Source: an uncultured Oscillospiraceae bacterium
GTDB taxonomy: Bacteria; Bacillota; Clostridia; Oscillospirales; Oscillospiraceae
Length of the DNA: 26,877 nucleotides
Assembly: GCA_934573935.1 (NCBI GenBank)
Contig: CAKTMO010000023.1
Span: forward strand, 1 to 26,877
Reading direction: 5' to 3'
Each line of letters starts with the position of its first letter. The stretch's first letter is position 1. The translations under genes and the position numbers were made by a program. The notes beneath the pieces were generated by a model. It was not told the origin of the DNA and ran no database searches. It saw only the letters and a list, made by a program, of their open reading frames with translations. Positions 15,003-22,315 of the stretch are shown here, piece by piece.

Positions 15003-15216
15003 CCTTGTGATAGCTCCTGTCATAGTAATGGGCGGTCAGGCGCCAGAGCTGGCGGCACTGCTGCAATAGCGGCGTCAGGGCCAGCTCCCGCCGCCGCAGA
15101 TGAAAGCGCAGCTCCGGATCATCCGTCTGCTGCTGTTCCTGCCGCAATTGGGACAGGCGGCGGGACAAAAGCTCCGCCGAATAGGCGTAGTCCGCGGATA
15201 GTTGTTGTAGTGTCAT
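14983..15216 (-). CDS. Small helical protein of unknown function, paired with the sigma-like gene
   Basis: The 77 residues are rich in Leu, Gln and Arg and should be almost wholly helical, probably a coiled coil (LLSRRLSQLRQEQQQ, then ELRFHLRRRELALTPLLQQC). I do not recognise the family. AGGAGG lies about ten bases before the ATG at 15216. It overlaps the start of the region-4 protein, which suggests the two are made together and may bind each other. Confidence 0.7.
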   Translation of the reverse strand: MTLQQLSADYAYSAELLSRRLSQLRQEQQQTDDPELRFHLRRRELALTPLLQQCRQLWRLTAHYYDRSYHKDERFTL

Positions 15217-15291
15217 GAAAATTTCTCCTCCTCTTTATTGTAATGGTAGAAAAAATAGCAGAAAAAAGCAGCCATTTTGTGAAGATTGTTG

Positions 15292-15320
15292 TTGACAAAT
15301 AAAGTGAGTTCTGCTAATAT
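15292..15320 (+). promoter_or_regulatory. Promoter of the tRNA-Thr/tRNA-Tyr operon
   Basis: TTGACA (15292-15297) with TAATAT (15315-15320) at 17 bp; TATAAT at 15318-15323 overlaps but at a poor 20-bp spacing. It lies about 20 bases before the first tRNA. Confidence 0.7.
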
Positions 15321-15338
15321 AATCTTCGCTGGTAGCAT

Positions 15339-15414
15339 GCTGGTGTAGCTCAGCTGGCAGAGCAGCTGATTTGTAATCAGCAGGTCGGGGGTTCGAATCC
15401 GTCCACCAGCTCCA
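15339..15414 (+). tRNA. tRNA-Thr (anticodon TGT)
   Basis: The acceptor GCTGGTG pairs with CACCAGC, the D-arm is present, the anticodon loop reads TTTGTAA (anticodon TGT), the T-arm contains GTTCGAATC, and CCA is encoded. It reads codons ACA and others of the threonine box. Confidence 0.97.
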
Positions 15415-15423
15415 ATTTCATAT

Positions 15424-15508
15424 GGGGGATTTCCCGAGTGGCCAAAGGGGACAGACTGTAAATCTGCTGGCAACGCCTTCGGTGGTTCGAATCCACCATC
15501 CCCCACCA
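15424..15508 (+). tRNA. tRNA-Tyr (anticodon GTA)
   Basis: The acceptor GGGGGAT pairs with ATCCCCC, the anticodon stem-loop is CAGACTGTAAATCTG (anticodon GTA), a long variable arm typical of bacterial tRNA-Tyr follows, and CCA is encoded. It is nine bases after tRNA-Thr. Confidence 0.97.
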
Positions 15509-15546
15509 AAAATACCGATTACCCGTGAGGGTGGTCGGTATTTTTA
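15508..15546 (+). terminator. Terminator of the tRNA operon
   Basis: AAAAATACCGA (15508-15518) pairs with TCGGTATTTTT (15535-15545), giving a stem that ends in a T-run directly after tRNA-Tyr. Confidence 0.85.
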
Positions 15547-15775
15547 TTGGGCGGTGCGGTGGAGTCGAAGTTTATGCCCCGAACGGGGTAACCCCACCAT
15601 CCCTATCAGAAAAAGCATCGACGTTGTCAGCGCTTTTTCAATTCACCTCACCTTGACAGAAACCGAAGTGTTCCCGATAGGGCCGACAGAGTCGTCGGCC
15701 CCTACGAGCATTCTTTCCCTGCTCGGCACGTAGGGGCAGCCTTTGCGGTCGCCCGCATGACCGCCCTTTTACTCA
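15547..15775. other. Gene-free spacer with small inverted repeats
   Basis: No credible gene was seen. It holds a small GCCCCGAACGGGG-type hairpin near 15580, an 8-bp inverted repeat (15609-15616 with 15632-15639), the second copy of the GTAGGGGC-family palindrome and, after it, another GTAGGGGC start at 15730 followed by a GGTCGCCC hairpin arm. Confidence 0.5.
15679..15707. repeat. GTAGGGGC-family palindromic repeat, copy 2
   Basis: These 29 bases are identical to 13153-13181. The core GGGCCGAC...GTCGGCCC is self-complementary. Flanking bases differ, which marks this as a dispersed unit. Confidence 0.88.
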
Positions 15776-15912
15776 AACAAGAATCTTGTTAACAATGCCA
15801 TAATATCACAAGAATCTTGCTTTGTCAAGCGCGGATTCACAAGATTCTTGTTATTTTTCTTGACATATGCCCGTAGTCCTTGTAAAATGGAGCCAAGCAA
15901 CAAGTTTCTTGT
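15776..15912. promoter_or_regulatory. Operator array: four ACAAGA-N-TCTTGT palindromes
   Basis: Four near-identical palindromes are centred at 15783, 15814, 15845 and 15906: AACAAGAATCTTGTT (perfect), ACAAGAATCTTG, ACAAGATTCTTGT (perfect) and ACAAGTTTCTTGT. Centres are 31, 31 and 61 bp apart, about three and six helical turns. A degenerate half-site (TCCTTGT, 15877-15883) sits near the missing position. The third and fourth sites flank the promoter of the S24 repressor gene. They do not look like the Bacillus LexA box. Confidence 0.88.
15860..15888 (+). promoter_or_regulatory. Promoter of the S24 repressor gene
   Basis: TTGACA (15860-15865), a 17-bp spacer and TAAAAT (15883-15888). Operators centred at 15845 and 15906 bracket it, so bound repressor would block initiation. 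Confidence 0.88.
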
Positions 15913-15928
15913 GATAGGAGGACGTGCC

Positions 15929-16672
15929 ATGAGCTTTGGCGAGCAGCTGCGGAAGCGGCGGGAGGAGCTGGGTATGAGCCGCGACGCGCTGGCGGAGGCG
16001 CTGGGCGTCAGCCGCAGCGCCATCGGCAATTACGAGACCGGCGTCAGCGTGCCGAAGGAGGACGTGCTGCTGCGGATGTTTGACGCGCTGCGGATCGACC
16101 CCAACTATTTATATCAGGGCAGCTTTCGCCACGCATTTACCTGCACGGACGAGGAGCGGCGGATGGTGGAGAAATACCGCGTTCTGCCGCTGAGCGCCCG
16201 TCAGCTGGTTCATACCATTTTAGAGGGACTGTCCGATCTGCGGCAGGAGTGGCAGCAGGACGCACCGGAGGAGGACATCCGCACCATCCCCCTGTACGCC
16301 TCCCCCTCAGCCGCGGGCTTTGCCGCGCCGGTGTTTCAGGAGGATTATGAGCTGATCCCCGTTACCGGAGACGTGCCCCGGGGCGCGGAGCTGGCGGTGC
16401 GGATCCAGGGCGACTCCATGGCCCCCTGGATCGCCGACGGCGCGGTGGTGTACGTGAACCACGACCCGCTGCAAAACGGCGACGTGGGCATCTTCTGCGT
16501 GGATGGCGACATGCTGTGCAAGCAGTACTACCGCGATCCGCTGGGCATGGTGTATCTGTTCTCCCTGAACCGGAAACGGGCGGATATGGACGTGGTGTTC
16601 CATCGGGGCAGCGGCCGCAGCCTGACCTGCTTCGGGCGCGTGATGATGCACGGCCTGCCGCTGCCGGAATAA
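15929..16672 (+). CDS. XRE-family repressor with LexA-like S24 autoprotease domain
   Basis: The 247-residue regulator has an N-terminal HTH (residues 3-60; GMSRDALAEALGVSRSAIGN is the HTH core), a helical linker, and a C-terminal S24 peptidase domain. The protease elements are in LexA order and spacing: cleavable Ala129-Gly130 in SPSAAGFAAP, Ser163 in GDSM, and Lys198 in CKQYY. The 34- and 35-residue intervals are close to those in E. coli LexA. It should repress until RecA-ssDNA or another signal triggers self-cleavage. AGGAGG lies seven bases before the ATG. Four palindromes at its promoter indicate autorepression. No phage genes adjoin it, so it may be a resident stress regulator or a prophage relic. 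Confidence 0.92.
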   Translation: MSFGEQLRKRREELGMSRDALAEALGVSRSAIGNYETGVSVPKEDVLLRMFDALRIDPNYLYQGSFRHAFTCTDEERRMVEKYRVLPLSARQLVHTILEGLSDLRQEWQQDAPEEDIRTIPLYASPSAAGFAAPVFQEDYELIPVTGDVPRGAELAVRIQGDSMAPWIADGAVVYVNHDPLQNGDVGIFCVDGDMLCKQYYRDPLGMVYLFSLNRKRADMDVVFHRGSGRSLTCFGRVMMHGLPLPE

Positions 16673-16731
16673 TTTTCCGCAGGGTTGGGCATACTGCAGC
16701 CATTCCATATTGAATAAAGGAGTGTGCTGCC

Positions 16732-16923
16732 ATGTACGCAAATGTGAATCAGAAGGCCTGCATCCAGTGCGGTCTGTGTCCCAGCATCTGTCCGGAGGTG
16801 TTTTCGCTGGACGACGGTGCGCCCGCCCACGCCGTCACCGACCCTGTGCCGGAGGATTGCCGCCTGACCGCCCAGGAGGCCGCCGACAGCTGCCCCACAG
16901 GGGCCATTGAGATTCGGGAGTAG
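16732..16923 (+). CDS. Ferredoxin, [4Fe-4S], monocluster type
   Basis: The 63-residue electron carrier has CxxCxxC with Cys10, Cys13 and Cys16, then Cys20 in ICPE, and Cys54 in CPTGAI. One [4Fe-4S] cluster would be held by Cys10/13/16/54, leaving Cys20 and Cys43 for a possible disulfide, as in monocluster ferredoxins. AAAGGAG lies nine bases before the ATG. It starts 59 bp after the repressor gene on the same strand with no terminator between, so it may be under the same control. Confidence 0.93.
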   Translation: MYANVNQKACIQCGLCPSICPEVFSLDDGAPAHAVTDPVPEDCRLTAQEAADSCPTGAIEIRE

Positions 16924-16927
16924 AACA

Positions 16928-17046
16928 AAGCCTCCCCTGTGTAAGGGGAGGTGGCAACGCGAAGCGTTGACGGAGGGGTTGTCCGGTTAAGGGACAATCC
17001 CCCAGTCACCTTCGGTGACAGCCCCCTTTACACAAGGGGGCCTTAT
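16928..17046. repeat. Multi-hairpin intergenic repeat (MITE/REP-like)
   Basis: About 119 bp composed of five consecutive hairpins: CCTCCCCT/AGGGGAGG, CAACGC-GAA-GCGTTG (16955-16969), GGGGTTGTCC/GGACAATCCCC, GTCACC-TTC-GGTGAC, and CCCCCTT/AAGGGGG. The two ends are imperfect inverted repeats (AAGCCTCCCC, and AAGGCCCCCT read on the minus strand). I recall highly similar elements as abundant in Oscillospiraceae genomes. The last hairpin is followed by TTATTTTTT and could terminate ferredoxin transcripts. Confidence 0.8.
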
Positions 17047-17101
17047 TTTTTGCTTCCCCGAATCTCCCCCGAAAATATCGCCAGATCGCGTAAAATAATA
17101 C

Positions 17102-17130
17102 TTTACAACCCCGATTTTCTGTGGTATGCT
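17102..17130 (+). promoter_or_regulatory. Promoter of rpsO, extended -10 type
   Basis: TTTACA (17102-17107), a 17-bp spacer and TATGCT (17125-17130) preceded by TGG, an extended -10. The leader of about 105 bases starts with a GCAC/GTGC hairpin (17137-17150) and may carry S15 autoregulation. Confidence 0.72.
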
Positions 17131-17242
17131 ATTCAAGCACGTTAATGTGCATGATTATGGCCGTCCGGCTTCGTTGCGCGGATCATTCACCTGTCCCGTG
17201 ACGCAGCGGCGCGGCAAAATAAACGAAAGGTGGAAACACACT

Positions 17243-17509
17243 ATGATGCTGAAAGACCAGAAGACCGCGATCATCGAGAACAATCGCACCCACGCGACCG
17301 ACACCGGTTCCCCCGAAGTCCAGGTTGCCATCCTGACCGAGCGTATCAGCCAGCTGACCGCTCACCTGAAGGTGCATCCCCATGACTTCCACAGCCGCCG
17401 TGGTATGCAGATGATGATCGGTAAGCGCCGTCGTCTGCTGGACTACCTGGCCAAGAAGGATATCGAGCGCTATCGTGCCCTGATCGCCAAGCTGGGTCTG
17501 CGTAAGTAA
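17243..17509 (+). CDS. rpsO: 30S ribosomal protein S15
   Basis: The 88 residues match S15 in length and sequence: [20 protein letters not shown], the rRNA-binding [20 protein letters not shown] and the closing [13 protein letters not shown]15 binds 16S rRNA early in assembly of the small-subunit platform. AAAGGTGG lies nine bases before the ATG at 17243, and a second ATG follows it directly. It is followed by a terminator and then pnp, the arrangement found in E. coli and Bacillus. Confidence 0.98.
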   Translation: MMLKDQKTAIIENNRTHATDTGSPEVQVAILTERISQLTAHLKVHPHDFHSRRGMQMMIGKRRRLLDYLAKKDIERYRALIAKLGLRK

Positions 17510-17521
17510 TTTGTTGAAACA

Positions 17522-17553
17522 GGGTGACGTGTTTAACGCGTCACCCTTCTTTC
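17522..17553 (+). terminator. Terminator after rpsO
   Basis: GGGTGACG (17522-17529) pairs with CGTCACCC (17539-17546), followed by TTCTTT. Some read-through into pnp is likely, since no clear pnp promoter was found. Confidence 0.82.
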
Positions 17554-17590
17554 ACGTTTTGCCATCTGTGCCAAGACCGGCCTTTAGCAG

Positions 17591-17631
17591 TTGAAAATGT
17601 GCCGAAACAGGGCGTTTCGGGGCGTTTTCAA
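17591..17631 (+). promoter_or_regulatory. Long hairpin in the pnp leader
   Basis: Arms 17591-17608 and 17614-17631 can pair over 18 positions: seven base pairs, a four-position stretch with two G-U pairs and one mismatch, then seven base pairs, with a 5-nt loop. No T-run follows, so it is not a terminator. A duplex leader in this place resembles the RNase III-processed pnp leader through which E. coli PNPase represses itself; the same role here is inferred. Confidence 0.7.
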
Positions 17632-17692
17632 GTGCTAACGGTGGTGGCGGCGGTGATGGTGAAGCCATATTTTTACAAAAAGGAGAAACGAC

Positions 17693-19843
17693 ATGTCAAC
17701 GATCATCACCCATCGCCAATTCCCCCAGTACCACAAGTACACCATGGACCTGGCAGGCCGTCCGCTGACGCTGGAAGTGGGCAAGCTGGCCGAGCTGGCC
17801 AACGCCGCCGTCATGGTGGGCTATGGCGACACCCGTGTGCTGTGCTGCGTCACCGCCGCACCCCGTCCCCGCGACGGTATCGACTTCTTCCCCCTCAGCG
17901 TGGACTTTGAGGAAAAGCTGTACGCTGTGGGCCGCATCCCCGGCAGCTTTAACCGCCGCGAGGGCCGCCCCGGCGAGAAGGGCATCCTGACCAGCCGCGT
18001 CATCGACCGCCCCATCCGCCCCCTGTTCCCCTACGACTTCCGCAACGACGTGTCCGTGATGTGCACCGTCATGGCCGTGGATCATGACTGCTCCCCTGAG
18101 ATCGCCGCCCTGATCGGCACCAGCGCCGCGCTGGCCATCTCCGATATCCCCTGGAACGGCCCCGTGGGCGCCCTGAAGGTGGGTCTGGTGGACGGCAAGC
18201 TGGTGCTGAACCCCGACAGCGAGCAGCGCAAGGTCAGCGATCTGGACGTGACCGTGGTGTCCACCGGCAAGAAGGTGGTCATGATCGAGGCCGGCGCCAA
18301 TCAGGTGACCAATGACACCATGTTCGAGGCCATCAAGCTGGCCCACGAGGAGAACCAGAAGCAGGTGGCCCTCATCAACCAGATGGTGGCTGAGATCGGC
18401 AAGCCCAAGTTCGACTATCCCCATGCCGACTTCGATCAGGAGCTGTTTGATAAGATCGTGGCCGCCACGATGGAGGACGCCAAGGCCGCCATGGACACCG
18501 ACGACAAGAACGTCCGCGAGTCCCGCTGGAATCAGCTGATCGAGAAGTGGCACGAGCTGTTCCTGGAGGACTATCCCAATATGGATCAGTATCTGGACGA
18601 GATCACTTATAAGTTCCAGAAGAAGATCGTCAAGGCCTGGCTGCTGGAGGGCCATCGCGTGGACGGCCGCCAGAAGAACGAGATCCGTCCCCTGGACGCC
18701 GAGGTGGGCGTGCTGCCCCGCGTTCACGGCTCCGGCCTGTTCACCCGCGGCCAGACCCAGGTGCTGAGCGTCTGCACCCTGGATACCCTGTCCGCCAACC
18801 AGAAGCTGGACACCATCTGGGAAGAGACCGAGAAGCGCTACATGCACCACTACAACTTCCCCGGCTACTCCGTGGGCGAGGCCAAGCCTGCCCGCAGCCC
18901 CGGCCGCCGCGAGATCGGCCACGGTGCGCTGGCGGAGCGCGCTCTGCTGCCTGTGATCCCCCCTGTGGAGGAGTTCCCCTACGCCATCCGCGTGGTGTCT
19001 GAGGTGGTCAGCTCCAACGGCTCCACCTCCCAGGGCTCCATCTGCGGCTCTACCCTGGCGCTGATGGACGCCGGTGTGCCCATCTCCGCTCCCGTGGCGG
19101 GCATCTCCTGCGGTCTGATCCAGGACGACGAGGGCGGTTTTACCACCTTCATCGACATTCAGGGCGTGGAGGACTTCCACGGCGAAATGGACTTCAAGGT
19201 GGCCGGCACCAAGAAGGGCATCACCGCCATCCAGATGGACCTGAAGAACGACGGCCTGACCATGGAGATCATCCGCAACGCGCTGGATATCACCTATGAC
19301 GCCCGCTGCCAGATCCTGGATCAGGTGATGCTGCCCGTCATCAGCGAGCCTCGGCCCGAGGTCAGCAAGTATGCCCCCAAGATGATCACCATGCACATTG
19401 ATCCCGACCGCATCCGCGAGGTCATCGGCAAGGGCGGCAGCGTGATCCAGAAGATCGTGGCCGAGTCCGGCGCCAAGGTGGACATCGACGACGACGGCAC
19501 CATCCATATCGCCTCCCCCGATGCGGAGAGCTGCGACAAGGCCAAGAAGTTCATCGACGACATCGTGTTCGTCCCCGAGGTGGGCAAGCTGTACTACGGC
19601 CGCGTCGTGCGCCTGATGACCTTCGGCGCCTTCGTGGAGATCGCCCCCGGCAAGGACGGTCTGGTCCACATCTCCAAGCTGGCTGACAAGCGCATCGAGA
19701 AGGTGGAGGACGCCTGCAAGGTGGGCGACATGATGTGGGTCAAGTTCATGGAGATCGACGAGAAGGGCCGTTGGAACCTGTCTCACAAGGACGCCATGAA
19801 GGAGATCGCCGCCAAGGAAGCCGCCGGCGAGAAGATCCTGTAA
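17693..19843 (+). CDS. pnp: Polyribonucleotide nucleotidyltransferase (PNPase)
   Basis: The 716-residue trimeric 3'-5' phosphorolytic RNase of mRNA and sRNA decay has all expected domains: first RNase PH domain, helical linker, second RNase PH domain with the catalytic-core stretch SDGSTSQ-like [16 protein letters not shown] domain (about 563-625; [15 protein letters not shown]) and S1 domain (about 631-700; [20 protein letters not shown]). Length is normal. AAAGGAG lies eight bases before the ATG. It sits after rpsO, ends at a bidirectional terminator, and has a prominent hairpin leader. In the active-site loop the usual Asp in SDGSTS is Asn (SSNGSTS), as in many bacterial PNPases. Confidence 0.98.
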   Translation: MSTIITHRQFPQYHKYTMDLAGRPLTLEVGKLAELANAAVMVGYGDTRVLCCVTAAPRPRDGIDFFPLSVDFEEKLYAVGRIPGSFNRREGRPGEKGILTSRVIDRPIRPLFPYDFRNDVSVMCTVMAVDHDCSPEIAALIGTSAALAISDIPWNGPVGALKVGLVDGKLVLNPDSEQRKVSDLDVTVVSTGKKVVMIEAGANQVTNDTMFEAIKLAHEENQKQVALINQMVAEIGKPKFDYPHADFDQELFDKIVAATMEDAKAAMDTDDKNVRESRWNQLIEKWHELFLEDYPNMDQYLDEITYKFQKKIVKAWLLEGHRVDGRQKNEIRPLDAEVGVLPRVHGSGLFTRGQTQVLSVCTLDTLSANQKLDTIWEETEKRYMHHYNFPGYSVGEAKPARSPGRREIGHGALAERALLPVIPPVEEFPYAIRVVSEVVSSNGSTSQGSICGSTLALMDAGVPISAPVAGISCGLIQDDEGGFTTFIDIQGVEDFHGEMDFKVAGTKKGITAIQMDLKNDGLTMEIIRNALDITYDARCQILDQVMLPVISEPRPEVSKYAPKMITMHIDPDRIREVIGKGGSVIQKIVAESGAKVDIDDDGTIHIASPDAESCDKAKKFIDDIVFVPEVGKLYYGRVVRLMTFGAFVEIAPGKDGLVHISKLADKRIEKVEDACKVGDMMWVKFMEIDEKGRWNLSHKDAMKEIAAKEAAGEKIL

Positions 19844-19860
19844 GGACAAAAGCAGATACA

Positions 19861-19893
19861 AAAAGAGCAAGTCGAAAGACTTGCTCTTTTTTT
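19861..19893. terminator. Bidirectional terminator between pnp and noc
   Basis: A perfect 13-bp stem (19861-19873 and 19878-19890) with a GAAA tetraloop has a T-run on the plus side and TTTTTG on the minus side. The T-run reaches the noc stop codon. Confidence 0.92.
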
Positions 19894-20713
19894 ATGCCTT
19901 TTGCGCTGCGCGGGTCTTGGGGATGCGGATGGTCAGGAAGATCTCGCTGTCGGTGTCGCGGCGGCCCAGGTCGGCGTCCACGCCGCTTTGCCGCATGACC
20001 TGAAAGCTGCGGTCGATGCTGTTGAGAAACAGGCGCACGTCCTTGATGATGTAGGTGGCGCGGCCCTGGGGCGGCGTGTCCGGCTGCTGGGTCAGCATGC
20101 GCTCGATGTAGCTCTCGGTCTGGGCCACGTTCAGGCTACGTCCGGCGATCACCGACAGGGCGGCCATGCGGGCGGGATCGTCCGGCAGCCGCAGCAGCGC
20201 ACGGGCGTGACGCTCCGTCAGTCCCGCCTGCCGCAGCGCCTGCCGCACCGGCTCGCCCAGCCGCAGCAGCCGCAGCTTGTTGGCCACGGCGGATTGGGAT
20301 TTGCCCAGCTTTTCCGCCGCCTGCTCCTGGCTGAGACCGTAACGACTGATGAGACGGGCGATGGCGGCGGCCTCCTCGAAGCAGTCCAGGTCGCGGCGTT
20401 GCAGATTTTCAATCAGCGCCAGCATACCGGCGTCCTGCTCGTCCACCTGGGCCACCAGACAGGGCACCTCCCGCAGCCCCGCGAGACGGGCGGCCCGCAT
20501 GCGGCGCTCGCCTGCCACCAGCTGATACCCGCCGCTGACGCGCCGGACCGTCAGCGGCTGCAGGATACCGTAGGCGCAGATGCTGTCGGCCAGCTCCCTC
20601 AGCCCTGCCTCGTCAAAGGTGCGGCGGGGCTGCTGCGGATTAGGGGACAGCTGCGACAGGGAGATGTACTGCACCCGACTGGACAGAAAATCACTCTTGC
20701 GGCGGTTTTTCAT
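19892..20713 (-). CDS. noc: ParB-family protein, nucleoid occlusion (Noc)-like
   Basis: The 273-residue protein has the ParB N-terminal CTP-binding domain with GERRMRAARLAG (68-79) and ENLQRRDLD (102-110), then a central HTH (about 127-147; LSQEQAAEKLGKSQSAVANK), and a C-terminal dimer domain. ParB proteins spread from a DNA site as CTP-dependent clamps; Noc uses this to keep division off the nucleoid. The C-terminal end and the absence of parA next to it favour Noc over ParB, but separating the two needs phylogeny. No parS or Noc-binding site was seen in the window. AAAGGAG lies nine bases before the ATG. Confidence 0.85.
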   Translation of the reverse strand: MKNRRKSDFLSSRVQYISLSQLSPNPQQPRRTFDEAGLRELADSICAYGILQPLTVRRVSGGYQLVAGERRMRAARLAGLREVPCLVAQVDEQDAGMLALIENLQRRDLDCFEEAAAIARLISRYGLSQEQAAEKLGKSQSAVANKLRLLRLGEPVRQALRQAGLTERHARALLRLPDDPARMAALSVIAGRSLNVAQTESYIERMLTQQPDTPPQGRATYIIKDVRLFLNSIDRSFQVMRQSGVDADLGRRDTDSEIFLTIRIPKTRAAQKA

Positions 20714-20854
20714 GGCGTTTCACTCCTTTTCTCCCATTGTACGCCATCCCTCGTGCGGAAGGCGGCGATTTTCGTCGGCGGGGCGGAATTTTGTGAAGCG
20801 GCGAGGCCTGCGTCGAACCACCCCAGCGGCGGCTGCCGAAACCGCAGAAAAGAG

Positions 20855-20895
20855 AAACGGCCAGGCAGCTCTGGCAAAGAACTGCTTGGCCGTTT
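20855..20895 (-). terminator. Probable terminator of the small secreted protein gene
   Basis: A 14-bp stem with one G-U pair (20855-20868 and 20882-20895) is followed on the minus strand by CTCTTTTC. Between it and the secreted gene lies a second inverted repeat (20905-20918 with 20964-20978, TTTGATCC...GGATCAAA) with a one-base bulge. The T-run is short, so the role is moderate in certainty. Confidence 0.5.
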
Positions 20896-20997
20896 ATTCC
20901 CCGTTTTGATCCGTGTCCAGAAATCCTCTTTCCCCTCGAAATTTCAAAGCGTTTCAGCCTGTTGGACACAGGATCAAAGGGGGCTGGTTCAGCTAAA

Positions 20998-21408
20998 TCA
21001 GTAGCTCACAGTCGTACTCGTCGTACTGTAGGAGCGCAGAAGAATGCCACTGGAGTTTTTGATGTTAGCAGTCGCCACTACCTGATAATCGTGTCCGGAT
21101 GCAACGAAATAATCCTTTTGGAAGCTGTTGGCGCCGGTTTTGGTGGTAAGGGACCAGCTTTTAATGGTGGTGCCGTCCTGCTTCAGCGAAAGGGTCACAT
21201 CCACGGTGTAGTCACCGTCGTTGTGGATCACGGCGCCGCAGGAAGCAAGGCCGAGAGAAGAAATCTTCAAATGGGCGGAAAAGCTGGAAATACCAATGTA
21301 CGTAGGCTTGACCACAGGCGGCTGCGCGGCAAGGGCGGTCGTGGCGGTGGTCAAAAGGATGCAGAGGGCAAAGAACAGAGACAGAATTTGACGAGTCGGC
21401 TTTTTCAT
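20998..21408 (-). CDS. Small secreted protein, DUF6147-like
   Basis: The 136-residue protein starts with a signal peptide (MKKPTRQILSLFFALCILL; likely cleavage after ALA or LAA near residues 27-28). The mature part of about 108 residues alternates polar and hydrophobic residues and should be a beta-sandwich. Its pattern (Y-IGISSFSAHLKISSLG, then VTLSLKQDGTTIKSWS, then VVATANIKN) recalls the DUF6147 secreted proteins of Clostridia; this is a memory-based match. No anchor or catalytic motif was seen. AAGGAGG is five bases before the ATG at 21408, right after a terminator-like hairpin. It lies downstream of the DUF4367 gene on the same strand. Confidence 0.75.
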   Translation of the reverse strand: MKKPTRQILSLFFALCILLTTATTALAAQPPVVKPTYIGISSFSAHLKISSLGLASCGAVIHNDGDYTVDVTLSLKQDGTTIKSWSLTTKTGANSFQKDYFVASGHDYQVVATANIKNSSGILLRSYSTTSTTVSY

Positions 21409-21420
21409 GTGATCCTCCTT

Positions 21421-21473
21421 AAAAAATATATGGTGTTTACCGGTTGCTTCGCAACAACAAGTAAACACCATAT
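21421..21473 (-). terminator. Terminator/attenuator abutting the ribosome binding site of the secreted-protein gene
   Basis: A perfect 13-bp stem (21428-21440 and 21461-21473), with an inner GTTGC-GAA-GCAAC hairpin, is followed on the minus strand by six Ts and at once by AAGGAGG. It would stop most transcription coming from the DUF4367 gene. A possible promoter within it (TTGCGA, 18 bp, TATATT) could give a very short leader. Confidence 0.75.
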
Positions 21474-21496
21474 CCGGCAACGTGCAACAAAATTTT

Positions 21497-22243
21497 TCAG
21501 GCAGTGACGTTTTCGGCGACCTTCAGGACTGTTTCCACGTCCGTGTGCGTGCCGGTAACATAATACACCCATTGGGAGGGGGCGTCGTATCCCCACACCA
21601 CCTGTACAACGGAGCCATCGGTGATATAAAACGCGTCCGTGCCCTGTATGGTCGTGGAAACCTTTTCTGCAGCTTCTGTGTCAAAATTACTTCCGCCGGT
21701 GGACAGATCCACCACATATACGGCCAGCATTGCGTCGGAGGCCGGAGTGGAATACTCTTTCCATGCGGAGAAATCCGTTGTCTCCTCTGCGGTCAGGGCA
21801 AAGCCTTCCGGCAGCCACCCCACCGTGATCTCCGGCGCGCCGCCGGTCTGGTTCTCCGAAAGGGCGTTGTCGGAGACAAGGGTGAGCTTGATCCGGTTAT
21901 CAAAGGTCTCTATGAGGAGATTCAGCGTTTTCAGGCGGAAGTCCTCCGACGCGGCAAACGCGGTCGTAAACAGCAGCAGGCCCACAAGGGCGACGACGGC
22001 GATCCTTGTCAGAACGCGGCTGAATCCGCGGCCGAACCGTTTCAGATCGCGCTCCGCCGTCCTTTTTGCGATCGCGCGCCGGCAGCGCTGGTGGACGGAT
22101 GCGGGGATCTCAAGCTCGCCGCTGTCCCGAAGGCGCCGGTTCTCCTCGATCGCCTTTTGCCCCTGCGACTCCGCGACCGCGTCCATAAGCAAAGCGAACC
22201 GAGCGTCCTCGTATTGCTCCATCAGTATTTCGCGTCTTGTCAT
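21497..22243 (-). CDS. DUF4367 membrane protein, putative anti-sigma factor
   Basis: The 248-residue protein has a cytoplasmic N-terminal region of about 79 residues, a single membrane segment at about 80-97 (RIAVVALVGLLLFTTAFA), and an extracellular DUF4367 domain (about 125-245; PEITVGWLPEGFALTAEE, GSVVQVVWGYDAPSQWVYYV). This build resembles RsgI/RseA-type anti-sigma factors with an outside sensor. The divergent ECF-like sigma gene is the obvious partner, but the pair is not in one operon, so the partnership is inferred. The ribosome binding site GGAG lies five bases before the ATG. Confidence 0.8.
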   Translation of the reverse strand: MTRREILMEQYEDARFALLMDAVAESQGQKAIEENRRLRDSGELEIPASVHQRCRRAIAKRTAERDLKRFGRGFSRVLTRIAVVALVGLLLFTTAFAASEDFRLKTLNLLIETFDNRIKLTLVSDNALSENQTGGAPEITVGWLPEGFALTAEETTDFSAWKEYSTPASDAMLAVYVVDLSTGGSNFDTEAAEKVSTTIQGTDAFYITDGSVVQVVWGYDAPSQWVYYVTGTHTDVETVLKVAENVTA

Positions 22244-22315
22244 ATCGGCTCCACCCCCTATCCAGGATCATGCGCAATGCGCGTCTATGTATGTCAGACG
22301 AAAAGAACGGCTTTT

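Noticed and set aside
15547..15600. Remnant of a third tRNA after tRNA-Tyr
   Set aside because: GGTGGAGTCGAA recalls a T-arm, but no acceptor or anticodon stem could be assembled around it.
15776..15912. CRISPR-like short repeats
   Set aside because: The repeats are 13-15 bp palindromes at 31-bp centre spacing with no conserved longer unit, and they bracket a promoter. They are operators.
15776..15912. Classical LexA (DinR) boxes
   Set aside because: The Bacillus-type box is CGAAC-N4-GTTCG; the sites here are ACAAGA-N-TCTTGT, so a different regulator is indicated.
17696..19870. 724-codon minus-strand open frame opposite pnp
   Set aside because: It is a mirror of pnp, with no start signals and low-complexity translation.
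19892..20713. Chromosome partition locus (parB with parS)
   Set aside because: No parA and no TGTTTCACGTGAAACA-like site is nearby, so Noc is preferred.
20905..20978. TTTGATCC/GGATCAAA inverted repeat as an insertion sequence end pair
   Set aside because: The arms are about 14 bp with a bulge, enclose only 45 bp and no transposase, and no target duplication was seen.
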